A stretch of 64,000 nucleotides of DNA from Sporosarcina quadrami (lineage in GTDB: Bacteria; Bacillota; Bacilli; Bacillales_A; Planococcaceae). Of this stretch, positions 35,687 to 43,621 are shown piece by piece (the stretch's first letter is position 1; every line of letters begins with the position of its first letter). Both the position numbers and the translations under genes were made by a program. The notes under the pieces were generated by a model. The model worked only from the letters and a program-made list of their open reading frames with translations, had not been told where the DNA came from and ran no database searches. The stretch lies in contig NZ_JACSQN010000012.1 in assembly GCF_014836615.1 (NCBI RefSeq), forward strand, positions 1 through 64,000, written 5' to 3'.

Positions 35687-36296
35687 TCAATGGTTGGAGT
35701 GGGCAAAAAGAATACAAGCATTATCTCAGGCAGGATTAACATTTTCTAAAGATATATATGATATCGAGCGATATGAGGAGTTACGTAAGATTAGTGTAGA
35801 GATTATGTCGGAATACACTGAACTTGACATGAAAAGAATTAAAAACTTGTTTGCCAATGAAACTGGTTACCAAACTCCAAAAGTTGATGTTCGAGGTGTA
35901 GTTTTTAAAAACGAACAGATTTTAATGGTAAAAGAAAGTATTGATGATAAATGGGCTTTACCCGGTGGTTTTTGTGATATTGGATTATCCCCTACTGAGA
36001 ATGTAGTAAAGGAAATTAAAGAGGAGTCTGGTTATGATGTAATCCCAGTTAGATTAATAGCATTGTTGGATAATAATAAACATCCACACCCCCCAGAACC
36101 TTATCATTACTACAAAGTGTTTATTTTGTGTGAAATTATTGGTGGGGAGGCTACTATTGGTATAGAAACGAAAGATATTCATTTTTTTTCGGAACATCAT
36201 TTACCAAACTTATCTACTAATAGAAATACCGAATCTCAGATTAAGACACTCTTTGAGTTCTTGAGAAACCCTAAAAAGGAAACACTATTTGATTGA
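35679..36296 (+). CDS. nudix hydrolase with N-terminal helical domain (YjhB-like)
   Basis: Residues 1-60 form the N-terminal domain typical of YjhB/ADP-ribose pyrophosphatase-like nudix proteins (WAKRIQALSQAGLTFSKD). The nudix box GGFCDIGLSPTENVVKEIKE plus ESGY lacks the first Glu of the general pattern, as is usual in this subgroup. It overlaps the HAD gene by 8 bases; the two form the only clear two-gene cassette. The product length, 205 residues, is normal. Confidence 0.88.
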   Translation: MSNQWLEWAKRIQALSQAGLTFSKDIYDIERYEELRKISVEIMSEYTELDMKRIKNLFANETGYQTPKVDVRGVVFKNEQILMVKESIDDKWALPGGFCDIGLSPTENVVKEIKEESGYDVIPVRLIALLDNNKHPHPPEPYHYYKVFILCEIIGGEATIGIETKDIHFFSEHHLPNLSTNRNTESQIKTLFEFLRNPKKETLFD

Positions 36297-36325
36297 AATT
36301 AAAAGAAAGTATTATGTTTAGATGA

Positions 36326-36350
36326 CCATTCAACAATCGGACCATTTAAG
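36326..36350 (+). repeat. cassette-array element, right half (site 1)
   Basis: CCATTCAACAATCGGACCAT contains the right core CAATCGGACCA, with GGACCA at 36339-36344. The left half is not recognisable. Confidence 0.65.
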
Positions 36351-36386
36351 CGAGGAAGGTTTTCACAAAAAAAGGGGGCAACATCT

Positions 36387-36833
36387 ATGGGACAAAACAC
36401 ATCTCATACTTACACACCATCTAAACACTTTATTTCAGCTGCAACTATCGTACTCAACGACCAAAGGGAGATACTGTTGATTAAAGGGCCAATGAGGGGT
36501 TGGGAAATGCCTGGAGGAATAGTGGAGGAAGGGGAATCTATAAAAGATGCTGCAATAAGGGAAACTAAAGAGGAATCAGGTATTGATATTGAAGTTATAA
36601 AATTTTGTGGGGTATTTCAAAATGTGAGTAAGTCAATTTGTAATACACTCTTTTTAGCTAAGCCAATTGGTGGAGAATTTACAACCTCATCAGAAAGTTT
36701 AGAGGTTGGATTTTTCCCCATTGATCAAGCTTTAGAAATGATAACTATTGAAAACTTCAGACAAAGAATAGAATACTGTCTTGATAACAACAAACACCCA
36801 TTTTATGTGGAGTTTGGTCCCGTGTTAGATTAG
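36387..36833 (+). CDS. nudix hydrolase
   Basis: A short 148-residue nudix protein with a canonical box: GGIVEEGESIKDAAIRETKE followed by ESGI (about residues 45-68). The N-terminus HTYTPSKHFISAATIVLNDQ is typical of 8-oxo-dGTPase-like or RppH-like small nudix enzymes, but the substrate is not deducible. AAAAGGGGGC precedes the ATG. Single-gene cassette between sites 1 and 2. Confidence 0.88.
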   Translation: MGQNTSHTYTPSKHFISAATIVLNDQREILLIKGPMRGWEMPGGIVEEGESIKDAAIRETKEESGIDIEVIKFCGVFQNVSKSICNTLFLAKPIGGEFTTSSESLEVGFFPIDQALEMITIENFRQRIEYCLDNNKHPFYVEFGPVLD

Positions 36834-36895
36834 TATAGGTAATTTGCTTATTCAATAAACACTAAGCGTTACTCAACAAGTTCAATACTATGATT

Positions 36896-36958
36896 ATCCC
36901 AATTAGGCGCAATTCTTGGACAAGGAGTTGCGCCATTTCAACAAACGGGCCAAATTGA
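36896..36958 (+). repeat. cassette-array element (site 2)
   Basis: The left half CCCAATTAGGCGCAATTC and right half CAACAAACGGGCCAAATTG are both present. GGCGCAA and TTGCGCC between them form a hairpin. The right core GGGCCA is at 36947-36952. Confidence 0.75.
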
Positions 36959-36978
36959 GGTATAAGGAGGCGAGCAAT

Positions 36979-37185
36979 GTGGAAAAAAATCAAAAAAGAG
37001 CGTTACTTGTTGTTATTCTTAATCTCTTTAATGTGTTAATAATATACGCACTTGTTAACAGTGGAGCAGGTGGTTTAATCGTAGGAGCTTATACTATTAT
37101 GATGTTTATCGTACTATCTACGTTAGTTATAAAAATGATTACTCAACCAAATGGAAAAAAGGTTATTAAAGAACAGCATCTCTAA
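36979..37185 (+). CDS. small two-span membrane protein
   Basis: GTG 36979 lies 8 bases after AAGGAGG and gives 68 residues: a basic start EKNQKR, two membrane spans (ALLVVILNLFNVLIIYALV and GLIVGAYTIMMFIVLSTLVI) and a basic tail. The upstream ATG at 36916 is inside the site-2 element region and has no ribosome site. Single-gene cassette; no known family. Confidence 0.65.
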   Translation: MEKNQKRALLVVILNLFNVLIIYALVNSGAGGLIVGAYTIMMFIVLSTLVIKMITQPNGKKVIKEQHL

Positions 37186-37235
37186 AATTTTACTTATTCA
37201 TTCAATTATCGTGGACATTAATTGAACAAGTTCTA

Positions 37236-37262
37236 TGCACTAATCAGGCGATTTTGTTTAAT
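37236..37262 (+). repeat. cassette-array element, left-half remnant (site 3)
   Basis: GCACTAATCAGGCGATTTTG resembles the left core (AATCGGGGCGATTT). No GGGCCA follows, so the right half has been lost or diverged. Confidence 0.45.
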
Positions 37263-37289
37263 GAAAACTGAAATCATGGGGGGTGAAGT

Positions 37290-37754
37290 ATGAAACTATA
37301 TTTGAAGTTACCTATAGGATTAGTTTTTATTTTAACGCTAACAGGTTGTTTTGGAGAAGATTATGACGTAGGTGTTCCAACTGCCTATTTATACCTTGAT
37401 ATTTGAGATATACAATTAACAGAAGCCAATATCAGTTGGGAAACGCAGAGTGAGAATGTCCACGAAATAATAAAGGATGTCCAAGAATTCGGACTATCTC
37501 AGGACGAAGTTAAAGTTTCTGCAAATCAGGAAGCCATTTTAGATTTTAGAGAAAATGAAAAAAATGGTGGAGATATTTGGACAGATCCAGAGATTACAGC
37601 TGTTCTAATAAGTGATGAGAAACAAATTGAAATTGAATTGAAAAACCTTAGAGAATTTAGATTCCCATCCGACAAAGGAAGTTATGTTTTAGTGGTTGTA
37701 TTTAAAAGTCAAGCAGGTAGAGCGCAATACGTAGGGAATATTCTAATTCAATAA
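37290..37754 (+). pseudogene. lipoprotein gene interrupted by an in-frame stop
   Basis: A good GGGGGGTG site and ATG open a frame with a lipoprotein signal (LKLPIGLVFILTLTGC, lipobox LTGC with Cys20). TGA at 37404-37406 (codon 39) interrupts it, after which the same frame stays open for 115 codons to TAA 37754 (EANISWETQSENVHEIIKDV, ..., SQAGRAQYVGNILIQ). A single nonsense change of an intact 154-residue lipoprotein explains this. It occupies one cassette. The family is not recognised. Confidence 0.75.
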
Positions 37755-37759
37755 CTTAA

Positions 37760-37815
37760 ACACAAATGGGTGCTTTTCTGTAACACCACTATGTCGCAAT
37801 AGGGCCACTTTAAGA
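37760..37815 (+). repeat. cassette-array element (site 4)
   Basis: The left half AAATGGGTGCTTTT and right half GTCGCAATAGGGCCACTTT are separated by about 20 bases. Right core GGGCCA is at 37802-37807 and marks the left end of the duplicated unit. Confidence 0.75.
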
Positions 37816-37872
37816 AACAACGCGCTGTTATTATCATTTATTATAATATTTTATTAAAAGGAAACAATCTTT

Positions 37873-38037
37873 TTGAAAGCTATTCAGCAAATGCTAATGG
37901 GTATAAGTGTTATGTTATTAGGCGGATTTATCCTGATGGATCAATCAAATAATTGGAGCAGTTTTGAACTATATATATTGTTAATAGGGTTTGGAATCAC
38001 TTTATTTGGTTTTATTGGTAGAAAAGAAGAGAAATAA
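37873..38037 (+). CDS. 54-residue two-span membrane protein, intact copy of a duplicated cassette gene
   Basis: TTG 37873, after AAAAGGAAAC, opens a 54-codon frame: KAIQQMLMGISVMLLGGFIL, MDQSNNWSSFELYIL, LIGFGITLFGFIGRKEEK. Two membrane helices are separated by a short polar loop. A second copy lies at 43622-43762, about 85-90% identical in DNA, where an 8-base deletion changes the C-terminus. Sequence similarity continues upstream to the GGGCCA core and downstream to the next element. The overlapping longer frame from 37991 is not the gene. Confidence 0.7.
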   Translation: MKAIQQMLMGISVMLLGGFILMDQSNNWSSFELYILLIGFGITLFGFIGRKEEK

Positions 38038-38043
38038 TAAATC

Positions 38044-38080
38044 ACAGCCTGGGGCGTTCACTAATCAAAAGGACCAGATT
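38044..38080 (+). repeat. cassette-array element (site 5, short form)
   Basis: CAGCCTGGGGCGTTCAC and AAAGGACCAGATTGTGAA are the two halves, closer together than usual. The right core GGACCA is at 38071-38076. It closes the first copy of the duplicated unit. Confidence 0.7.
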
Positions 38081-38128
38081 GTGAAAAGTATGACAAAAAC
38101 GAACTCAGTTTTTTATAGGGGGAAATAT

Positions 38129-38302
38129 ATGATCTACAAAATAAGATTTATTTTGTTAGTAATTGGTATCTTACATTCTCTAATAGGCATGCCTTATTTA
38201 TTGGGATACTCAACTAATAACATTTTAAAATATTCTTTGTATTTAGGATTGGTATTAACTGTTGTATTTTTCTACCCTATAAAATTACGGATAAAAAAAT
38301 AG
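38129..38302 (+). CDS. 57-residue two-span membrane protein
   Basis: ATG 38129 follows AGGGGGAA and encodes IYKIRFILLVIGILHSLIGM, PYLLGYSTNNILKYSLYLGL and VLTVVFFYPIKLRIKK: two hydrophobic helices and a basic C-terminus. The frame is open further upstream, but that part belongs to the previous cassette and element. Single-gene cassette; no recognised family. Confidence 0.65.
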   Translation: MIYKIRFILLVIGILHSLIGMPYLLGYSTNNILKYSLYLGLVLTVVFFYPIKLRIKK

Positions 38303-38313
38303 TTTTATTAAAG

Positions 38314-38362
38314 TAAAAGGGGCTTCAATAGCAAAGCTTTGTGCCAGAATCGGGCCACTTCA
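38314..38362 (+). repeat. cassette-array element (site 6)
   Basis: AAAAGGGGCTTCAATAGC is the left half and TTTGTGCCAGAATCGGGCCA the right half, with the core GGGCCA at 38352-38357. It is a close match to the consensus. Confidence 0.8.
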
Positions 38363-38435
38363 TTTTAAAACGAATAAGGAGTTTTAGGATAAGAGTCTTA
38401 TGTCAGACTAACAATTAAACATTGGGGTGTTTTCA

Positions 38436-38903
38436 ATGATAAAGTTTTTTAAGTATAACTGGCAGGTAAGGGACGAATGGTTTAGCTGGTGTAATCAATT
38501 ATCCACAGATGATTTGTTAAAAGACCGTGTTGGAGGGGTAGGAAGTATTTTATATACCCTTTTTCATATAATTGATGTGGAGTATAGTTGGATTCGTGCT
38601 ATTGAGGGAAAAGACGATGTGGTAGTTCAATTTAATGATTATAATACTCTTGAAAAAATAAAATCTCTATCAAATACATTTTGTAGTGACATAGTTAAGT
38701 TTATGCAAACAAATTCGGATGAATCAAATGATAACCTTGTGTCTATTCCATGGGATGAAGATAATTATACCAAGGGTGAAATATTAAATCATATAATTAC
38801 GCACGAAATTCATCATGTTGGTCAACTTTCTGTTTGGGCAAGAGAATTAGAATTAAGCTCAGTTTCAGCTAATTTTATTGGAAGAGACCTCAAATCAATT
38901 TAA
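38436..38903 (+). CDS. DinB-family protein
   Basis: The 155-residue protein is a four-helix DinB/YfiT-like protein. The metal-binding His residues appear in TLFHIIDVEYSWIRAI and in the C-terminal HIITHEIHHVGQLSVWAREL. Some DinB proteins are bacillithiol-dependent transferases; the substrate here is unknown. ATG 38436 is 8 bases after GGGG; GTG 38427 in the same frame is within that site. Single-gene cassette. Confidence 0.88.
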   Translation: MIKFFKYNWQVRDEWFSWCNQLSTDDLLKDRVGGVGSILYTLFHIIDVEYSWIRAIEGKDDVVVQFNDYNTLEKIKSLSNTFCSDIVKFMQTNSDESNDNLVSIPWDEDNYTKGEILNHIITHEIHHVGQLSVWARELELSSVSANFIGRDLKSI

Positions 38904-38904
38904 T

Positions 38905-38945
38905 TCTTATTCAAGAATAGGGGGCGTTTGCGTGATAAAGACAAA
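38905..38945 (+). repeat. cassette-array element, left half (site 7)
   Basis: TTATTCAAGAATAGGGGGCG directly follows the DinB stop and matches the left half. No clear right core follows in the 110 bases before the Fic gene. Confidence 0.6.
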
Positions 38946-39086
38946 ACAGATGTAATAGAAATAATTAACTGAAATCACATAGTTCTAATTTGAAAAATAT
39001 GATGAATATCAATTTGGTATAGAACTTTTCCATTATGCGGTACAATAATAGAAATGCTTTACTTGTATACTTGGGGGGTTAATCAT

Positions 39087-39815
39087 TTGTTTGAAGTTAT
39101 TAATAAAAAGAAGGCACAATTAGATGCTGCTCGTCCTTTACCAAAATATACATTGAAAAGTTTACGAGAAAAGTTATTTCTAGAGTGGACCTATAATTCG
39201 AATGCCATTGAAGGAAACACCTTAACAATGAACGAAACGAAAGTGGTCCTTGAAGGAATTACAATCGGTGGTAAGACACTGAGAGAACATTTAGAGGTAA
39301 TCAATCATCGTGATGCCATTTCTTATGTTGAAGAAATTGTCCAAATGAAAGAATCACTTTCTGAATGGCAAATAAAGAATTTACATCGTTTAGTACTTAA
39401 AGGAATTCATGACGAGTACGCAGGTATTTATCGTAAAGAACAAGTCTTTATTTCTGGCGCTACGCATATACCACCAGCGCATTATCTAATCCAAGAAAAA
39501 ATGGAACAAATGATGAATTGGTATCGTAACGAAGGTAGTTATCTTCATCCTGTTGAGCGTGGAGCGATGTTGCATGCTATTTTTGTAGGCATTCATCCTT
39601 TTATAGATGGAAATGGACGTACATCAAGACTTTTGCTTAATTTAGAAGTAATGAAAGAAGGATTTCCTCCAGTCATTATTAAGGTGGAAAATCGATTGGC
39701 CTATTATGAAGCGCTCGACAAAGCACATACTACAGAAAATTATAGTGACTTTATAGCACTAGTAGAACGTGAAGTAGAAGACTCCCTTGACTTATATCTA
39801 AGTACAATCAGTTAG
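39087..39815 (+). CDS. Fic-family AMP transferase
   Basis: Fic enzymes transfer AMP (or related groups) to target proteins. The active-site motif HPFIDGNGRTSR lies near residue 170, and the N-terminal inhibitory helix motif SNAIEGN near residue 37 indicates an autoinhibited class II Fic protein. The start is TTG 39087, 8 bases after TTGGGGGG. The 242-residue length is typical. It is not next to an antitoxin gene, which agrees with intramolecular inhibition. Single-gene cassette, perhaps with its own promoter (TACAAT near 39040). Confidence 0.88.
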   Translation: MFEVINKKKAQLDAARPLPKYTLKSLREKLFLEWTYNSNAIEGNTLTMNETKVVLEGITIGGKTLREHLEVINHRDAISYVEEIVQMKESLSEWQIKNLHRLVLKGIHDEYAGIYRKEQVFISGATHIPPAHYLIQEKMEQMMNWYRNEGSYLHPVERGAMLHAIFVGIHPFIDGNGRTSRLLLNLEVMKEGFPPVIIKVENRLAYYEALDKAHTTENYSDFIALVEREVEDSLDLYLSTIS

Positions 39816-39820
39816 AAAGT

Positions 39821-39880
39821 ACCTATGAGGTGCTTTTTTGCAACCAATAGGTGTGCTTCAATCGGGCCATTATCTTGAAA
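39821..39880 (+). repeat. cassette-array element (site 8)
   Basis: ACCTATGAGGTGCTTTTTTG is the left half, six bases after the Fic stop. GTGTGCTTCAATCGGGCCAT is a perfect right half, core GGGCCA at 39864-39869. Confidence 0.8.
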
Positions 39881-39955
39881 TTTGAACAGGGGATGCAAGA
39901 AAATACCAAATCTTCCAAGATGGTTAGAATGAAGAGGCTTTATGGGGGAATAAAA

Positions 39956-40489
39956 GTGATTTATGTTATTAGGCACGGGCAAACAGATTTAAATAGAGAG
40001 CGTAAAATGCAGGGAAGAAAGGGCTTACCATTAAACGAATATGGGATAGAACAAGCTAAGTCCTTAAAAGAAAAACTTAAAAATATAAATTTCGACTTAG
40101 TATTTTCATCTCCACAAGAGAGAGCTATACAAACAGCAGAAATTGCTACTGGCCTAAAAACTGTTGTAGATGACAGGCTAGATGTTTTTGATTTAGGAGA
40201 GGCAGACAGATTGCACGTTAGTGAAGTAATTATGGCTGGCTCACTGCCTGATTCAACTGTATATAAGGGTGTTGAAGAACCAAGCATATTTGTTAACCGT
40301 GTTTTTAGTTTTATGAAAGTACTTGAATCTCAATATGGAAAAAAGGAACTCAACATTCTCATATCTGGCCACAGATGTACCACTGGTTGTATTGGTGCTT
40401 ATTTTGAAGGGATACCTACTGAGGAGAACTTATTGAAGTTCTCATCTGATACTGGTGATTATAAAACATTTAATTTTAAGAAGATCTGA
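39956..40489 (+). CDS. histidine phosphatase family protein
   Basis: GTG 39956, 7 bases after GGGGGAA, gives 177 residues. The phosphohistidine motif YVIRHGQTDLN is at the N-terminus and the second His is in ISGHRC. The frame is open for 35 codons upstream, but these overlap the site-8 element. The sequence is not close to the phosphatase at 21 kb. Single-gene cassette; the substrate is unknown. Confidence 0.85.
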   Translation: MIYVIRHGQTDLNRERKMQGRKGLPLNEYGIEQAKSLKEKLKNINFDLVFSSPQERAIQTAEIATGLKTVVDDRLDVFDLGEADRLHVSEVIMAGSLPDSTVYKGVEEPSIFVNRVFSFMKVLESQYGKKELNILISGHRCTTGCIGAYFEGIPTEENLLKFSSDTGDYKTFNFKKI

Positions 40490-40521
40490 ATCTCTTTTCT
40501 ATTTATCTGAAAGTGAAAGAT

Positions 40522-40585
40522 AATCCGCAAAAGGGCGCGATTCTTAAAGAAAGATCTGGCCCGTTTTCATAAAAGGGCCATTTTG
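40522..40585 (+). repeat. cassette-array element (site 9)
   Basis: CCGCAAAAGGGCGCGATTC is the left half and CATAAAAGGGCCATTTTG the right half, core GGGCCA at 40575-40580. An extra CTGGCCCG lies between and could pair with GGGCCA. Confidence 0.75.
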
Positions 40586-40611
40586 TGGTGAAATAAAGAG
40601 ATGTAGGGAGG

Positions 40612-41133
40612 TTGTTTATTATAAATATCAATCAAGATAGATATTTTTTAGAGTTGGCTCTTGAGGAAGCAGAAAAGGCGTTGAATGAGAATACCTATCC
40701 AGTTGGGGCAATTATAGTTGATGACAATGGAAACATAATTGCAAAAGGACGCAATAAGGTACATCCCCAACAAGACGCGACTGCTCACGCTGAAATTGAT
40801 GCTATCCGTAATGCTGGGGAATCAATATTTAACGCTAAAATTAATGGTGAAAAGTATACAATATACTCTTCTTTGGAACCCTGTCCAATGTGTGCTGGTG
40901 GAATTCTTTTTGCCAAAATAAAAAGAGTTGTTTGGTTACTAAATGACGATATAGGTTTTGGTGGTTACAAAAAAATAAAAGATGCAAAAGTCTTTGATAG
41001 GAAGTTCAGTGAAATTGAAGCTATTGAAGAACCTTATGATGATTTAAAGAAGAGACAAATGGAACTAATGGGTAAATGGTCTGCGAATCCTAATAATGTT
41101 ACAAACTTACGGAAGGCTGTTGTTCCAGAATAG
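40612..41133 (+). CDS. nucleoside/nucleotide deaminase (CMP/dCMP deaminase fold)
   Basis: The zinc-binding motifs ATAHAEIDAIR and EPCPMCAGGI define a cytidine/guanine/tRNA-adenosine deaminase-like enzyme of about 170 residues. The start is uncertain: TTG 40612 directly touches the AGGGAGG site, while ATT 40618 or ATA 40621 have a normal distance but are rare start codons. The stop codon TAG lies within the left half of the next element (CCAGAATAGGGCGCG). Single-gene cassette. Confidence 0.85.
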   Translation: MFIININQDRYFLELALEEAEKALNENTYPVGAIIVDDNGNIIAKGRNKVHPQQDATAHAEIDAIRNAGESIFNAKINGEKYTIYSSLEPCPMCAGGILFAKIKRVVWLLNDDIGFGGYKKIKDAKVFDRKFSEIEAIEEPYDDLKKRQMELMGKWSANPNNVTNLRKAVVPE

Positions 41134-41182
41134 GGCGCGTTTCTGTGGTAAGGAATTCGCCAATATTGCAATAGCGCAGAGA
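41123..41182 (+). repeat. cassette-array element (site 10, degenerate right half)
   Basis: GTTCCAGAATAGGGCGCGTT is a good left half and includes the deaminase stop codon. ATTGCAATAGCGCAGAG is a diverged right half. Confidence 0.6.
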
Positions 41183-41196
41183 AGGGATGTTATAGG

Positions 41197-41685
41197 TTGA
41201 CTATTAAACTCAAAGAAGTTTTGGAATCAGAAAAATCTATTTTGCGTAACCTTTATTCATTGTATCTTCATGAGCTCTCGAATTTCACTACACATTTAAA
41301 CATAGGTGTAGACGGTATTTTTCATTATGAGGAATTGGATGACTTTTGGAAGGTAGATGGATTATCCCCCTATTTTATAACTTTGAATGAAAGTATTATT
41401 GGTTTTATATTGCTGCTAGAACGCCCTTTTCTGAAAAAAAGCAATGATTATGGAATAAACGATTTTTTTATACTTAATCAATATAAAGGTAAGGGATTGG
41501 CTGTTCAAGCTGTTAAAAAGATATTTGAAAAGAAACAAGGGCAATATTTTATAATACAGGTTGTTGAGAATAAACGTGCAGTTGCATTTTGGAAAAAGGT
41601 ATATTCTGAATTAGATATTGAAACTATCGAAAGACAAGACTTAGTTGATGAGGAGCTATGCCTAATTCAAACGTTTAGTATTTAA
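41197..41685 (+). CDS. GNAT-family N-acetyltransferase
   Basis: The 162-residue protein follows the GNAT pattern: PYFITLNESIIGFILLLERP (beta strands 2-4), then NDFFILNQYKGKGLAVQAVK with the acetyl-CoA-binding Q/R-x-x-G-x-G/A-like loop (YKGKGLA), and NKRAVAFWKKVY near the end. TTG 41197 is preceded by AAGGGATG. Single-gene cassette; the acceptor is unknown. Confidence 0.82.
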   Translation: MTIKLKEVLESEKSILRNLYSLYLHELSNFTTHLNIGVDGIFHYEELDDFWKVDGLSPYFITLNESIIGFILLLERPFLKKSNDYGINDFFILNQYKGKGLAVQAVKKIFEKKQGQYFIIQVVENKRAVAFWKKVYSELDIETIERQDLVDEELCLIQTFSI

Positions 41686-41745
41686 TTCAATTAACGAGGG
41701 CCTCTCTTGCATAAGACTTGTTCTTCAATCAGGCCAGATTCTTGA
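41686..41745 (+). repeat. cassette-array element (site 11a)
   Basis: AATTAACGAGGGCCTCTC is the left half and TTCTTCAATCAGGCCAGATT the right half, with the core AGGCCA at 41731-41736. The middle ATAAGACTTG also matches site 12. Confidence 0.75.
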
Positions 41746-41775
41746 AAGCATTATTTAGTTATAGGGGGAGAAACT

Positions 41776-41800
41776 TGCCTGAATTGGGCCATTTAGTGAT
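41776..41800 (+). repeat. cassette-array element, right half (site 11b)
   Basis: CTTGCCTGAATTGGGCCATT carries the core GGGCCA at 41786-41791, only 50 bases after the core of site 11a. Between them is AGGGGGAGAAAC, like a ribosome binding site, but no gene: an apparently empty unit. Confidence 0.65.
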
Positions 41801-41925
41801 AAAAGCTAGGTAAATAATTATGATTTAATTTGTAAGAATATTTTTAAAAAAACAGGGTGATTTTATCCCATCCAAAATCAAGAAATGAAAAGTATGTTGG
41901 ATGAAGGAATGAAGGAGAGGGATTG

Positions 41926-42366
41926 ATGAGGAAAAATCCAGGTGGTTTTGGTGAAAGGGTGATAGCTAATTTTTTGGACTTTTTTATTATTGTTTTACCT
42001 TTTACTCTTGTTTTGTACTTTATTAGAGGGGAATATTCGTATGATTGGACCTCAGGAATAACTTGGCAAGTTATTGATCTTTTATATTTAACAGCTGTCC
42101 CTCTTATGTGGCGCGGATATAGCATCGGAAAGTATATGTTAAAAATTAAGGTGAAAAGAATTGACGAGCAAAACTTAACTCTGAAAAACATGCTTTTAAG
42201 AGAAGTTGTAGGAAAAGTTCTTCTCGTATATATAACATTCGGCATATCGAATATAGTAAGTGTTTTCATGGTGATTTTCAGAGAAGACAAAAGAGCTATT
42301 CATGATTTAATAGGTGGAACTTACGTTAGTTATGATGAACGATTTAAAGGTAAGAGTATTTTCTAA
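41926..42366 (+). CDS. RDD-family membrane protein
   Basis: The 146-residue protein starts RKNPGGFGERVIANFLDFFI, with the Arg and two Asp (R...D) of the RDD motif in the first span, then further hydrophobic segments and GYSIGKYMLKIKVK. The C-terminal REDKRAIHDLIGGTYV is also characteristic of the family. RDD proteins are poorly understood; some are linked to ion or amino-acid transport. ATG 41926 follows AAGGAGAGG. Single-gene cassette. Confidence 0.88.
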   Translation: MRKNPGGFGERVIANFLDFFIIVLPFTLVLYFIRGEYSYDWTSGITWQVIDLLYLTAVPLMWRGYSIGKYMLKIKVKRIDEQNLTLKNMLLREVVGKVLLVYITFGISNIVSVFMVIFREDKRAIHDLIGGTYVSYDERFKGKSIF

Positions 42367-42396
42367 TATATTGATTTCTTGGACTAACGGAATTTC

Positions 42397-42455
42397 CCTT
42401 ATTGAATCTGCAAGACTTTTACATAACAAAACGACAAACGGGACAATAAAGGAAT
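42397..42455 (+). repeat. cassette-array element (site 12, diverged)
   Basis: CCTTATTGAATCTGCAAGAC and CGACAAACGGGACAATAAAG are weak left and right halves; the core reads GGGACA at 42440-42445, close to that of site 2. Confidence 0.5.
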
Positions 42456-42499
42456 AAGGGGGATGCTTTAAACTGCCCACTATGTTTCGAGTCTACTGT

Positions 42500-42575
42500 T
42501 TGTTCTCCGTTACGGCGTGCGCTTTCCGCGGACACGGCTACAGCCTCCTCGTCGTGAAAACCACGCTCAGATACT
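42500..42575. repeat. long interspersed palindromic repeat, copy 2 (partial)
   Basis: GTGCGCTTTCCGCGGACACG and GCTACAGCCTCCTCGTCG are the hallmark of the repeat seen at 34606 and 45961 (compare CACGCTTTCCGAGGGACATG). Only one end of the element is present, in the same orientation as copy 1. The rest of the 250-base gap between the RDD gene and the DUF4275 pseudogene contains site 12 and little else. Confidence 0.65.
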
Positions 42576-42616
42576 TACTTACTTATTAAAAAAACTATTA
42601 ATATTAGGAGATAATA

Positions 42617-43118
42617 ATGATTAGAGACAAAGTTAATGTTATCTTAGATAGTTTACCAAAAGAAGAGTTGGAAAAATTTTATTGGTAAATTAAATATATC
42701 CAAGAAGATTACATGTTCAAAAAGAATCTACTTGATAAAGGCGTAATCCTCGAAGAATTATTTGACGAAGAAGAGATTAGGGAATTATGGGACAATACAT
42801 TTGCCAACAATATCAATAAAGAGACCCGGGAATTCAATACACTATAATCAATTTAAATGGCATATTTTCAGCTATGAAAAGCAAGATTGTCTGAATGCAG
42901 AGGAAGCAAGAATAGCCTTTGATACTGAATCAAAGGATGAACTTTATATGATGTATCAAAATTCACCTCGTACTATACACTGCAGCCAAGCAAAAGAAAT
43001 CGTAGCGACTGATTTTGATAACCAGCAAGATATATATATCTTTAACAAAGACCTCAATTGGACCTACGTGCATACACATGAATCAACGTGTGGACCATAC
43101 TTTTACAAGGTAAAATGA
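42617..43118 (+). pseudogene. DUF4275-family gene with a stop and a frameshift
   Basis: After an AGGAGAT site, ATG 42617 reads IRDKVNVILDSLPKEELEKF, is stopped by TAA 42686-42688 after FYW, and continues in the same frame with IKYIQEDYMFKKNLLDKGVI and EELFDEEEIRELWDNTFANN to about 42830. A one-base frame change then leads into NSIHYNQFKWHIFSYEKQ, EARIAFDTESKDELY and DIYIFNKDLNWTYVHTHEST, the conserved DUF4275 core. One nonsense change and one indel together broke a gene of about 165 codons. The family function is unknown. Confidence 0.7.
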
Positions 43119-43207
43119 CTATTTTCTAATCTTGTGGAACTTTGATAAAAACTTTCAACATTATGATGCATAGAAAATAATAAGCCCAATGATCACTTAT
43201 AATTTAG

Positions 43208-43266
43208 AATTCCATAATCGGTGGCATTTCTTGTATAAGACTTGTGCTTCAATCGGGCCAGATTGA
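43208..43266 (+). repeat. cassette-array element (site 13, near-consensus)
   Basis: ATTCCATAATCGGTGGCATT is the left half, then TATAAGACTTGTGCTTCAAT and CGGGCCAGATTG form the right half. The core GGGCCA is at 43255-43260. This copy represents the consensus best. Confidence 0.85.
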
Positions 43267-43298
43267 TGAATTAATTATTCATTTGAAGGGAGAGTTCT

Positions 43299-43529
43299 AT
43301 GAAGTTATTATTATCCATTCTATTTGCTGGGCTTTTAGGAATCTTGGCTATTCAAGGTTTTATTGGAATTTATATTTTTTGCGCAATTATTGCCGGAGTC
43401 ATTTTCAGGTCCTTTATTTTAATTAATGAGATTCATAAACAATTAGTACCAGCCCATAGCAATGACAAGGCGAAAGAGGCCTACGAAAGATATATAAAAG
43501 AGAGCGATGAAAAAGAAACGGAAAACTAA
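43299..43529 (+). CDS. small two-span membrane protein
   Basis: The 76-residue protein has two hydrophobic helices (LLLSILFAGLLGILAIQGF and IGIYIFCAIIAGVIFRSFIL) and a charged C-terminal tail (NDKAKEAYERYIKESDEKE) that is probably cytosolic and helical. GAAGGGAGAG precedes the ATG. The stop is directly followed by site 14. Single-gene cassette, no known family. Confidence 0.7.
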   Translation: MKLLLSILFAGLLGILAIQGFIGIYIFCAIIAGVIFRSFILINEIHKQLVPAHSNDKAKEAYERYIKESDEKETEN

Positions 43530-43535
43530 TGTACG

Positions 43536-43565
43536 ACGTACTTAAACATTCGGGCCACTTAAGGA
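43536..43565 (+). repeat. cassette-array element, right half (site 14)
   Basis: ACTTAAACATTCGGGCCACT has the core GGGCCA at 43552-43557. From this core onward the sequence matches the first copy of the duplicated unit (from 37802). Confidence 0.75.
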
Positions 43566-43621
43566 ACAACGCCCTGTTATTATCATTTATTTTAAGACTT
43601 TATTTAAATGAGACAATCTTT

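Noticed and set aside
37991..38128. Long form of the small membrane protein at 38129
   Set aside because: The extra part overlaps the preceding cassette gene in another frame and crosses an array element; the AGGGGG site before 38129 marks the start.
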